Assembly: GCA_026984415.1 (NCBI GenBank)
Contig: JALSSE010000101.1
Location: 1 to 17,182 of the forward strand
Length of the DNA: 17,182 bases
Source of the DNA: Hydrogenothermaceae bacterium
GTDB taxonomy: Bacteria > Aquificota > Aquificae > Hydrogenothermales > Hydrogenothermaceae
Direction: 5' to 3'
Positions 1 to 6,118 of this stretch are shown piece after piece (within the stretch, counting starts at the first letter, position 1; the number at the start of each line of letters is the position of its first letter). The position numbers and the translations under genes were made by a program. The notes beneath the pieces are model-generated. The model was not told the origin of the DNA, searched no databases, and saw nothing but the letters and a program-made list of their open reading frames with translations.

Positions 1-341
1 ATCCTAAAGGGGAATTACTAAAAAGAATTGAAAGACAATTTGGAACAGTTGAAAAGTTAAAATCACTACTTGCAAAATTGTCTAAATCTGTTGTTGGTGC
101 TGGCTGGGGAATTCTTGGATACCAGATATACACAGACAGATTAGTTGTAATACAATGTGAAGACCACCACCATTTAACCCAGTATGGTGTTATTCCTCTA
201 CTTGCTATTGACGTATGGGAACATTCTTATTATTTAAAATATAAAAACAAAAGGGGAAATTATGTTAATAAAATTATGGAAATAATTAACTGGGACGATG
301 TTGCAAGAAGATTAGATGCAGTAACAAAACTAACGAAATAA
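1..341 (+). CDS. Superoxide dismutase (Fe/Mn family), C-terminal part, cut by window edge
   Basis: This frame is open from base 3, with no start codon needed inside the window, so the gene begins upstream. The roughly 112 visible residues are the C-terminal domain of an iron/manganese superoxide dismutase, which converts superoxide to oxygen and hydrogen peroxide. The family signature DVWEHSYYLKYKNKR is present; its Asp and His are two of the four metal ligands. The stretch around GWGILGY and RLVVIQ and the ending INWDDV resemble the Aquifex iron enzyme as I recall it. The usual outer-sphere Gln region is replaced by a His-rich CEDHHHL segment, as in hyperthermophile and archaeal enzymes, so the metal cannot be named with confidence. 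A TTG at 78 is internal and not the start. The gene ends 13 bp from the convergent gene on the other strand. Confidence 0.93.
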   Translation, partial: PKGELLKRIERQFGTVEKLKSLLAKLSKSVVGAGWGILGYQIYTDRLVVIQCEDHHHLTQYGVIPLLAIDVWEHSYYLKYKNKRGNYVNKIMEIINWDDVARRLDAVTKLTK

Positions 342-350
342 CTAATTTCT

Positions 351-387
351 GGGGTTATACTAAGAAATCCACTTTAGATATAACCCC
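351..387. terminator. Inverted repeat between convergent genes, possible bidirectional terminator
   Basis: GGGGTTATA (351-359) is perfectly complementary to TATAACCCC (379-387), giving a 9-bp stem with a 19-nt loop. It begins ten bases after the superoxide dismutase stop codon and includes the stop codon of the convergent EF-hand-like gene. Neither side has a strong T-tract, so intrinsic termination is uncertain. The position between two gene ends is the main argument. Confidence 0.35.
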
Positions 388-1323
388 AACATCACCGCTT
401 TCTTTTAAATAAATTGATGATTTTTGAAGTTTACCTTTATTATCAAATGTAAATGGTGTTAGTTCATTATTTAAGTATATTGCACCTATACCTATATTTT
501 TCAAATCTAAAAGCCTGTCTTCATTTTCATTTCTAACCCATAATTTTAAATTGTTAAATACACTATCATTTTCATCTATCCAGTTATTTTTATCTTCATC
601 AAACTGTTTAAGTTCCTTAAACCCATACCCTGTTTTTGCTCCAAAAAGTTCTGAACCATCATCAACTTTTCCATTATAGTTCTTATCAAATACTAAGAAC
701 CCATTTCCAGGTTTAAGTAGTGATACTTTTTCATCTTCACCATCTCCATTTAAATCAAAACTAAACTTTGAATCAGATAAAACATCTTCTAAATTTCCAT
801 CTAAATTAATGATTAATGGGTCAACAAGGGCAGCACTTCCAAATTTTAAATCAAGTTTTGTGTAATCTAACATTTCTCTATTTAAAGAAAAATTAATATC
901 AAATTTTATTTCTCTACCATCTTTAGTTATTACTTTTCCATGGGCTTTAAAATAAACATCTTCCTTTTCATAGGATATTTTTTCGTATTTCAGTTCTCCT
1001 GCTATTTCTGGAATAGAAACGTTTGATTCTGGATTTGAAATTTTATTGTAATCTTCCATAGAAAGTAACTTGACCTTTTTTCCTGTTAATTTTTCAACAA
1101 AATATTTTATTATGAAAACTTTTAATTCATTTTCATCCATTGATTTTTCTTTAAGGTTAACCTGTTTTACATCAAGCTTTATATAATCTACATTTAATTG
1201 AATTTCCGAAGCTTTATTTTTTTCATTTTCAGAAGAAAATATTCTAAATTCAATCTTTTCATAATTAAAAGACATTTTTGAATATTCAGAACTGAGATTT
1301 ATATCTGAACTTTCAATCTTCAT
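355..1323 (-). CDS. EF-hand-like calcium-binding protein of unknown role
   Basis: I do not recognise a named family. The protein is about 322 residues, acidic and lysine-rich, with no signal peptide or membrane segment. The C-terminal third carries three Asp/Asn/Gly-rich loops typical of calcium-binding dockerin/EF-hand or VCBS-like repeats: FDLNGDGEDE near residue 190, FDKNYNGKVDDGSELFG near 213 and FDEDKNNWIDENDSVF near 242. The DDGSELFG motif recurs in large secreted or surface proteins of other bacteria (from memory). I place the start at the ATG at 1323 (MKIESS), because a GGGG ribosome-binding sequence lies just upstream; an in-frame ATG at 1335 has no such site. The start region can fold into a hairpin (1323-1353). 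It lies 51 bp downstream of the hemerythrin gene and could share its transcript. No link to denitrification is visible. Confidence 0.8.
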   Translation of the reverse strand: MKIESSDINLSSEYSKMSFNYEKIEFRIFSSENEKNKASEIQLNVDYIKLDVKQVNLKEKSMDENELKVFIIKYFVEKLTGKKVKLLSMEDYNKISNPESNVSIPEIAGELKYEKISYEKEDVYFKAHGKVITKDGREIKFDINFSLNREMLDYTKLDLKFGSAALVDPLIINLDGNLEDVLSDSKFSFDLNGDGEDEKVSLLKPGNGFLVFDKNYNGKVDDGSELFGAKTGYGFKELKQFDEDKNNWIDENDSVFNNLKLWVRNENEDRLLDLKNIGIGAIYLNNELTPFTFDNKGKLQKSSIYLKESGDVGVISKVDFLV

Positions 1324-1353
1324 AATAAACCCCATTAGGTTTTAGGTTTATTA
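1323..1353 (-). repeat. Inverted repeat covering the translation start of the EF-hand-like gene
   Basis: On the minus strand TAATAAACC (1353-1345) is complementary to GGTTTATTA (1331-1323), a 9-bp stem with a 13-nt loop. The second arm contains part of the GGGG ribosome-binding sequence, and the A of the ATG closes the stem. The hairpin could hide the start from ribosomes. It is AU-rich with only two GC pairs, so it would be weak at high temperature. Confidence 0.35.
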
Positions 1354-1374
1354 TCGGATTAAATAAAAATTATT

Positions 1375-1794
1375 TTATAGCCATTCTTTTTCCATTCTTC
1401 TTATATCTGGGAAAAGGAAATTTTCTTCTTCAAGGAAGTGGTCTTTTACAATTGTAAATGCTTTATTTGCATATTTGATAATATCTTCTTTAGTTGCTTT
1501 TCCCTGTTTAAATTCTTCAAAAGTATCTTTTAAATCCTGTACAGCTTCTCTTATTGTGTTATGACCAAAAATAATAGCTTCTTCATCATAATCTGGGTTT
1601 CTTTTTAATATCTCATCAACAAGGTCATTTTCTTCTTTTTCAGCGTGGTCTTCTATATCCTTTTCTAAAAAATTTATTATTTCTTCAACAAGCTCTTCTG
1701 AAAAATTTTCCTCAAGTTGTTTTTGAAATTCTTTTATTTTTTTGTTGTAAATCTGGTGTTCTTCTATCAGGTTTTCTATAAGTTCATTTAACAT
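1375..1794 (-). CDS. Hemerythrin-domain (HHE) di-iron protein
   Basis: A 139-residue soluble four-helix protein that spans one hemerythrin domain. The di-iron ligand pattern is visible: H13 in EEHQ, H50 and E54 in DHAEKEEN, H78 in FGHN, and H119 and E123 in DHFLEEEN. Proteins of this family bind oxygen or nitric oxide, or act in repair of iron centres damaged by reactive nitrogen. The sequence alone does not say which applies here. The start ATG has a strong AGGAGG 6 bp upstream, inside the end of the preceding CopD-like gene, which stops one base before this gene begins, so the two are almost certainly co-transcribed. Proximity to the nor operon makes a role in NO or oxygen handling attractive, but a terminator separates the two transcripts. 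Confidence 0.92.
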   Translation of the reverse strand: MLNELIENLIEEHQIYNKKIKEFQKQLEENFSEELVEEIINFLEKDIEDHAEKEENDLVDEILKRNPDYDEEAIIFGHNTIREAVQDLKDTFEEFKQGKATKEDIIKYANKAFTIVKDHFLEEENFLFPDIRRMEKEWL

Positions 1795-1795
1795 T

Positions 1796-2251
1796 TTATC
1801 CTCCTAATCTCAGCCTTACTGCAAGATAGATAATAATCAAACCTACCACAAGATTAATTACACCAAAAATTCTGGCAAACCTTTTAAGTTTTGGATTTTC
1901 TGCACTTTTAGGTCCAAAATACAAATCATGGGAAAAAGCTAAAATTACAGTTATTAAATAAAATCCAATTTTTAGTCTTAAAGTGCTGATATACTGGGAA
2001 GAACCGTGTAAAAGCTCTGACAAATCTACACCCATAAGGTGCATATTGTAAAGTCCTGTTAGAAGCAGTAAAGGAAGTCCTATAAATGTACCCCATAAAC
2101 TATACCTTTTACCTACTTCCTGATAGGCTTCTGTTGAGATTGTAGGTGGAAGTTTTCTTACATAAGGAGATAAAACAAGAACCATAAAAAGCATCCCACC
2201 AATCCATAGAGATGCAAAAATTATATGTAAAGCAAAAATTAAAGCTTCCAA
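1796..2251 (-). CDS. CopD-like four-helix integral membrane protein
   Basis: A 151-residue protein with four predicted membrane helices, roughly residues 3-26, 54-74, 92-111 and 127-146. The N-terminal motif ALHIIFASLWIGG, with H9 in helix 1, and the pattern LRLKIG before helix 3 are typical of the CopD / DUF4149-like group. These are membrane proteins proposed to bind copper or haem through His residues; H9, H71 and H108 are candidates. The start is TTG at 2251, preceded by GGAGA at proper spacing; no better start exists. It is the first gene of a two- or three-gene unit with hemerythrin. A haem-type role with hemerythrin, or copper handling, are both possible. Confidence 0.75.
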   Translation of the reverse strand: MEALIFALHIIFASLWIGGMLFMVLVLSPYVRKLPPTISTEAYQEVGKRYSLWGTFIGLPLLLLTGLYNMHLMGVDLSELLHGSSQYISTLRLKIGFYLITVILAFSHDLYFGPKSAENPKLKRFARIFGVINLVVGLIIIYLAVRLRLGG

Positions 2252-2288
2252 TTTATCTCCATTATTTAGGACTTTTTGGTATTAAATA

Positions 2289-2319
2289 TTAGTTTACACT
2301 AACTTTTGAAAATTGTAAA
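2289..2319 (-). promoter_or_regulatory. Putative promoter of the CopD-like/hemerythrin unit with an overlapping dyad
   Basis: On the minus strand TTTACA (2319-2314) and TAAACT (2296-2291) are 17 bp apart and make a plausible -35/-10 pair. A perfect dyad TTAGT-N4-ACTAA (2302-2289) overlaps the -10 element. Its 5-4-5 geometry equals that of FNR-family boxes, but the half-site sequence differs. Overlap with the -10 would suit a repressor. This is inferred from sequence only. Confidence 0.3.
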
Positions 2320-2324
2320 AAAAT

Positions 2325-2342
2325 AAGGGCTTTTCAGCCCTT
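2325..2342 (-). terminator. Intrinsic terminator of the nor operon
   Basis: On the minus strand AAGGGC-TGAAAA-GCCCTT forms a perfect 6-bp stem with a 6-nt loop, followed by ATTTTTTT. It begins five bases after the stop codon of the small membrane protein gene. The opposite strand also has a T-rich tail, so it could stop transcription from either side. It separates the nor operon from the CopD-like/hemerythrin unit. Confidence 0.8.
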
Positions 2343-2347
2343 TTTAC

Positions 2348-2674
2348 TTAAGTATCCTTATTCTTTTCCTGATTCTCCCAATACGTATGAGACGTATGAA
2401 CCACCCACCACATTCCCTGCGGGATAAACAAATAAGCAACTGCACTGAACATTATTATATATTTCCAAAATGGGTCTAAAAAGTTTGGGGTTATCATCAT
2501 CAGTGCAGCCCCAAACTGTAAAGCAGCAAATATGTATGAGATTTTTATATATTTTGATTTCTTAGAAATCCTACCTACTCCATACAGGAGGGTGTAAGTT
2601 CCTGCAAAGAGTATCATAAAAAACCCACTTAACATAATTATTAACAAATCACTGCTTGTAAGTAAATTATGCAT
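2348..2674 (-). CDS. Small three-helix membrane protein linked to norB (NorH-like position)
   Basis: A 108-residue hydrophobic protein with three predicted membrane helices (about residues 10-32, 43-62 and 68-88) and a polar C-terminal tail. The tail begins with a motif GMWWVVHTSHTYW, whose H93 and H96 could bind metal or haem. The gene overlaps the end of norB by 8 bp and is the last gene before the terminator, so translation is coupled to norB. I do not recognise its family by sequence. By position and size it recalls NorH, a small membrane protein encoded after norCB in Thermus and reported to support nitric oxide reductase activity. The link is positional only. An assembly or stability factor for NorBC is the simplest hypothesis. 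Confidence 0.85.
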   Translation of the reverse strand: MHNLLTSSDLLIIMLSGFFMILFAGTYTLLYGVGRISKKSKYIKISYIFAALQFGAALMMITPNFLDPFWKYIIMFSAVAYLFIPQGMWWVVHTSHTYWENQEKNKDT

Positions 2675-4097
2675 GGCTTACCTCTGCTTCAGGAAGAACT
2701 TCAAGTTCTTCTTTGTTTTTACCTATTGTAAGTAAATCAATAATTAAGAAAATATACCCAACAAAGAATATAAATCCAAATCCAAGTCTCCACAACATAG
2801 CTTCAGCCATCCAAGGATGTAGCTGTGCATCAATGTAAGCCTGCCAACCACTTCCACCAACAGCCCTTTCTATTTCTGTTTGTGCAAATCCTGCAACCAT
2901 TAAAGAACCTACCATTCCCACAATACCAACAATCATTAACACATAAGCCCACTTCCACAGTTTACTATCAAACACGTATTTTTCCTCAGGGTCTCTAACC
3001 TTTTGAATCATTATATAAGCTACTGCAAGGTTTGTAGCAACATAAGCTCCAAAGAATGCCATATGTCCGTGGGAAGCAGCTAACTGTGTTCCATGGGAGT
3101 ACATATTTATTTGAGGTAATGTTTGCATAAATCCCCACACACCAGCACCAAAAAAGTTTCCAAAAGCCTGTGCAAATATCCAGAATAAAGCTGGTCTGTT
3201 AACAGTTCTTAATTTATGTGCTCCTGCATCGTAAATAGCGTGGATAATCATAGCAACAAGTGGTAAAGGTTCAAGTGCAGAGAAAAATCCACCAATTCCT
3301 AACCAGTATTCAGGAGTTCCTATCCAGAAATAGTGGTGTCCTAACCCTAAAATACCTGTACCAAAAACAAGGAAAACTTCTAAATAAAGCCAGCCTTCAA
3401 CAATTTTTCTTGGTGTTTTTAAAACGTACATCAATGCAAGTGCCATAATTGAACCGATAAGAACTTCCCATGTAGCCTCAACCCACAGGTGAATTACCCA
3501 CCACCAGAAATACTGGTCTACAGAAATATTTGCAGTGAAAAACATACCAGCAAGGTATAAACCAGCAAGTGCTATAAGGTCAATAATCAAAACACCCATA
3601 ATACCTGTTAGTTTTTTAGCAGCAATGACAGTTGCAACAACATTGTATAAAAATACTAAAACAACCACTACAATACCTATATCTGCCCACCTTGGAGCCT
3701 CTATATACTCCCTACCTTCATTTATAAACCAAAGTGAAATCTGATTACCAGGACCTATTTGAATAAATAAATAAACAAGTACAACAACAGTTACAGCTGC
3801 AACCAAAATAAAAAATGCCAGCTTACCTAATTTTATACCTACCGTTTCTCTACCTGTTTCAATAGGTAAAAACCAGTAAACAGCCCCAATGAATCCAAGT
3901 AAAAGCCACACAACCATTGCATTAATATGAAGAATTCTTCCAATATTGAAATCTAAAATCCCAAAAAGAAAATCTGGATTAATATACTGATAGGCAATTA
4001 GAAGTCCAAATAAATTTTGGGCTCCAAATAAAATTAAACCTACAACCATGTACCATAAACCTAATTTTTGTGATTCATACAAACCTTGTTTAGTCAT
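2667..4097 (-). CDS. norB: Nitric oxide reductase, cytochrome b subunit (NorB)
   Basis: The catalytic subunit of a cytochrome c-dependent nitric oxide reductase, which reduces two NO to nitrous oxide in the cytoplasmic membrane. The 476 residues match the usual cNor length, with about twelve membrane helices. Expected ligands are visible: H57 in LHINAM for low-spin haem b, H203 in the IHLWVEATWE motif, H254 and H255 in GLGHHYFW for the non-haem iron, and H343/H345 in ASHGHMAFFG for haems b3 and b. The cNor glutamates E207 and E276 (SALEP) are present, and there is no quinol-type N-terminal extension, so this is cNor and not qNor. The ATG has GGAGGG upstream. norC lies upstream but is separated from norB by a small cytochrome c gene. 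Confidence 0.97.
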   Translation of the reverse strand: MTKQGLYESQKLGLWYMVVGLILFGAQNLFGLLIAYQYINPDFLFGILDFNIGRILHINAMVVWLLLGFIGAVYWFLPIETGRETVGIKLGKLAFFILVAAVTVVVLVYLFIQIGPGNQISLWFINEGREYIEAPRWADIGIVVVVLVFLYNVVATVIAAKKLTGIMGVLIIDLIALAGLYLAGMFFTANISVDQYFWWWVIHLWVEATWEVLIGSIMALALMYVLKTPRKIVEGWLYLEVFLVFGTGILGLGHHYFWIGTPEYWLGIGGFFSALEPLPLVAMIIHAIYDAGAHKLRTVNRPALFWIFAQAFGNFFGAGVWGFMQTLPQINMYSHGTQLAASHGHMAFFGAYVATNLAVAYIMIQKVRDPEEKYVFDSKLWKWAYVLMIVGIVGMVGSLMVAGFAQTEIERAVGGSGWQAYIDAQLHPWMAEAMLWRLGFGFIFFVGYIFLIIDLLTIGKNKEELEVLPEAEVSHA

Positions 4098-4130
4098 TTT
4101 TAACCCTCCATTTTGTTAGGATTACTTTAA

Positions 4131-4454
4131 TTATTTTCCAGTTGCCAAGTATTCTGCTAAAGCGTGAAGTTTATCATCAGGTAGATTTTCCACCTTTTTG
4201 AGAAATCTTTTCATCATTGCTTCTTTTTTAGGGTCAACAATAGCTGGATGTTCTCCTTTTAAGTAGGCAACCATTTTATTAACATCTCCCTTATAAACTT
4301 CTGCAATATGTTTCACAGAAGGACCAACAGCATTAACAGTTTCTTTGTGGCACATTGTACATCCTTTTGATTTGAAAATTGCCTTTCCATCAGAAGCAAA
4401 AGAAGAACCTGCCAGTACAGCTATTCCTAATATACCTAAAATAATTTTCTTCAT
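4131..4454 (-). CDS. Small periplasmic monohaem class I cytochrome c
   Basis: A 107-residue protein with a signal peptide (residues 1-20, cleavage likely after SFA) and one haem c site CTMCH (C32, C35, H36). M80 or M81 in KEAMMKRFLKK is the likely sixth haem ligand. The mature protein of about 87 residues resembles the c-552/c-553 type soluble electron carriers. It sits between norC and norB, with 16 bp to norC and 33 bp to norB, and has its own AGGAGG. The likely role is to carry electrons from the bc1 complex or another donor to NorC and perhaps NirS. Which partner it serves is inference. Confidence 0.93.
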   Translation of the reverse strand: MKKIILGILGIAVLAGSSFASDGKAIFKSKGCTMCHKETVNAVGPSVKHIAEVYKGDVNKMVAYLKGEHPAIVDPKKEAMMKRFLKKVENLPDDKLHALAEYLATGK

Positions 4455-4470
4455 AACCTAAACCTCCTTT

Positions 4471-5139
4471 TTATGAGTTATCTGCTTTAAAGTGGTCAGG
4501 AAATCCATTTGTATCTATTGCAGACATCCATTTTAGATAAATAACAATAGCTTTTGCCTCTTCATCTGTTATTCCTAAATCAGGCATTTTTCTCTGGAAT
4601 GTTGGATACTGGTCTGGATGCTGTATCCATTTTGCCATTGCTTCTTCTTTAGTTTCAGCCCCAACCATATCTTTTATTAAAAGGTTCCATTTTGGGTCTA
4701 ACCACGATTTTGTAAGGTCTGGAGCATAATAACCCCCATTTCCTAAAAGTGTGTGGCAGTCCATACAGGCTTTACTCTGTATAGTCATTTTTCCTTTTTC
4801 TAACCATTTCATTGCTTCTTCTTCACTCCACACTTTTCCAAAAATTGGCTCTTCTCCTTCAACTTTTGGAACATACCACCTTTTCTGTTCATCGTAAACA
4901 TAGGTGATTTTTTTGTTAATTACTGTTGCTTCAGGAACTCTTCCATTACCCATTTTTATACTTGCAAGGGTATCAAATGTCAGAATCAAAAGGAAAGTAA
5001 CCATTACAAGAGATGTAACAATTGCGATATTTTTCCAGAATCTTGGTTCAATCCAACTGCTTCCTCTTGTGAAGATTACACCAAGAATCAACGAGATAAA
5101 AATCGCTGCAACTGTGACCTCAAGCCATCCAAACTCCAT
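4471..5139 (-). CDS. norC: Nitric oxide reductase, cytochrome c subunit (NorC), with an extra N-terminal helix
   Basis: The haem c subunit that passes electrons to NorB. The family motif CMDCHTLLGNGGYYAPDLT gives haem ligands C125, C128 and H129 in the numbering used here. RKMPDLG supplies the axial Met. I choose the ATG at 5139: it has AAGGAGG seven bases upstream, whereas a TTG at 5145 is almost on top of that site. The protein is then about 222 residues with two membrane helices (about 5-23 and 36-57). The better-known NorC proteins are near 150 residues with one helix, so this version has an added helix and a longer periplasmic linker before the haem domain. It is the second gene of the operon, 25 bp after the regulator gene. 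Confidence 0.95.
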   Translation of the reverse strand: MEFGWLEVTVAAIFISLILGVIFTRGSSWIEPRFWKNIAIVTSLVMVTFLLILTFDTLASIKMGNGRVPEATVINKKITYVYDEQKRWYVPKVEGEEPIFGKVWSEEEAMKWLEKGKMTIQSKACMDCHTLLGNGGYYAPDLTKSWLDPKWNLLIKDMVGAETKEEAMAKWIQHPDQYPTFQRKMPDLGITDEEAKAIVIYLKWMSAIDTNGFPDHFKADNS

Positions 5140-5164
5140 GACCAAACCTCCTTATGAATTTTAA

Positions 5165-5845
5165 TTATGTAAAAAACTTCTTTAGCTCTTCTCTATTTTT
5201 CACTATGAACTTGTTACCTTTTTTCTCTAAAATCCCCATATTTTTAAATTTTCTTATCACCCTTGATAGTGTTTCTGGTGTGAGATTTAGGAGTGAGGCT
5301 ATTTTTGTGTGTTTTAACTGGTTAAAAAGTTCTTCATCTTCATAAAGGAATTTGGCAACCCTTGATGTTGCATCTAAAATAAAGTTTTCAGAAAATGCAT
5401 TCTCAATAACCTTTATTTTAGCAAGTAAAGACTGGACAATAGAAAAGCAAATTTCTGGATTTTTTAAAAATTTCGCTTCAAATTTATCATAATCTATCTG
5501 TAAAACTACCCCATTTGTTTCAAATTCAGCGTTTGCAGGGTATGGGAAACGGGTTAGATTTGCAACTTCAGCAATTAGAGAAACAGGACATAAATAAGTT
5601 ATAGTAACTTCTTTTCCTCTTGCATCAACTTTATAAATCCTAACAACACCTTTGATTAGGAGATTTAGATATTTTGGCTCTTCCCCTTCATAAAAAAGGA
5701 CTTCTCCAGATTTTAATTTTTTTATCCTTGAAATTTTTTTTAAATCTTCAATCTGTTCTTCATTTAGATGTCTAAATAAAAATACATTTTTAAGAATTTC
5801 TTCTATATCGTAAGGTTCCACTGCCAACTCCGATTTTAGTTTCAT
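5165..5845 (-). CDS. Crp/Fnr-family transcription regulator (DNR/NnrR-like)
   Basis: A 226-residue regulator with an N-terminal cyclic-nucleotide-type beta-roll (about residues 20-125), a dimer helix (about 125-155) and a C-terminal winged helix-turn-helix (about 158-226). The recognition helix reads TPETLSRVIRKF; E191, S194 and R195 equal the E-x-x-S-R set by which FNR reads TTGAT half-sites. There is no N-terminal cysteine cluster, only C86 and C133, so it is not an iron-sulfur FNR. That is what is expected of the NO-responsive DNR/NnrR/NarR group, in which haem senses NO. It is the first gene of the nor operon and faces the nap-nir operon across a region with two matching boxes. Its own ribosome-binding site is weak. 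The signal it senses is inferred. Confidence 0.92.
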   Translation of the reverse strand: MKLKSELAVEPYDIEEILKNVFLFRHLNEEQIEDLKKISRIKKLKSGEVLFYEGEEPKYLNLLIKGVVRIYKVDARGKEVTITYLCPVSLIAEVANLTRFPYPANAEFETNGVVLQIDYDKFEAKFLKNPEICFSIVQSLLAKIKVIENAFSENFILDATSRVAKFLYEDEELFNQLKHTKIASLLNLTPETLSRVIRKFKNMGILEKKGNKFIVKNREELKKFFT

Positions 5846-5895
5846 TACATTTTACCATCCACTTAAATTGTGAACCTGTTCGACCATAAATAACA

Positions 5896-5952
5896 TATAG
5901 TAATAGTAATAAATATAAAAAATATATTTTCATTGATTTAAATCAATGAAAA
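5896..5952 (-). promoter_or_regulatory. Putative promoter of the regulator-nor operon with an FNR-type box
   Basis: A perfect 26-bp palindrome spans 5927-5952. Its core TTGATTTAAATCAA (5933-5946) is an exact FNR/DNR consensus, TTGAT-N4-ATCAA, centred at 5939.5. On the minus strand TACTAT (5908-5903) could be a -10 element, placing transcription start near 5896 and the box near -43, the usual place for class II activation. There is no good -35 hexamer, as expected for an activator-dependent promoter. The regulator gene itself follows, so the circuit would be autoregulated. Confidence 0.6.
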
Positions 5953-5995
5953 ACATATTCTTTTCGGTAAATTTAATAAAATCATGAATTAAATT

Positions 5996-6045
5996 ATGAT
6001 TTAAATCATTATACATAATAAATATATTTTTGTAATTAGTTTTGC
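5996..6045 (+). promoter_or_regulatory. Putative promoter of the nap-nir operon with a second FNR-like box
   Basis: ATGATTTAAATCAT (5996-6009) is a perfect 14-bp palindrome that differs from the FNR consensus only at the outermost base of each half-site. Its centre, 6002.5, is 63 bp from that of the first box. TAATTA (6033-6038) could be the -10 element, giving a start near 6045 and the box near -42, again a class II arrangement. A looser dyad ATCAT-N10-ATGAT (5981-6000) overlaps the left edge. Confidence 0.55.
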
Positions 6046-6051
6046 AAAATA

Positions 6052-6103
6052 CCGCCTGCTAAAAGGGCGGAATATAAATACTTTAGCCCTGTTTACAATC
6101 AGG
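6052..6103 (+). promoter_or_regulatory. Structured napA leader with competing hairpins
   Basis: CCGCC (6052-6056) pairs with GGCGG (6066-6070) around a 9-nt loop. AGGGC (6064-6068) can instead pair with GCCCT (6086-6090), so these two hairpins exclude each other. CCTG (6088-6091) and CAGG (6100-6103) form a third possible stem just before the ribosome-binding site AAGGAG (6107-6112). It fits no riboswitch class I recognise. The stems are short, and function is not shown. Confidence 0.3.
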
Positions 6104-6118
6104 TAAAAGGAGAGTAGG

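Noticed and set aside
4904..5345. Two + strand frames over norC and the regulator gene
   Set aside because: Both are antisense to well-supported genes, and hydrophobic residues arise from complementing the lysine- and aspartate-rich coding strand.
5927..5952. 26-bp palindrome as a transposon end, attachment site or CRISPR repeat
   Set aside because: It occurs once, with no transposase, integrase or spaced copies nearby, and its core is an exact FNR-type box in a divergent promoter.
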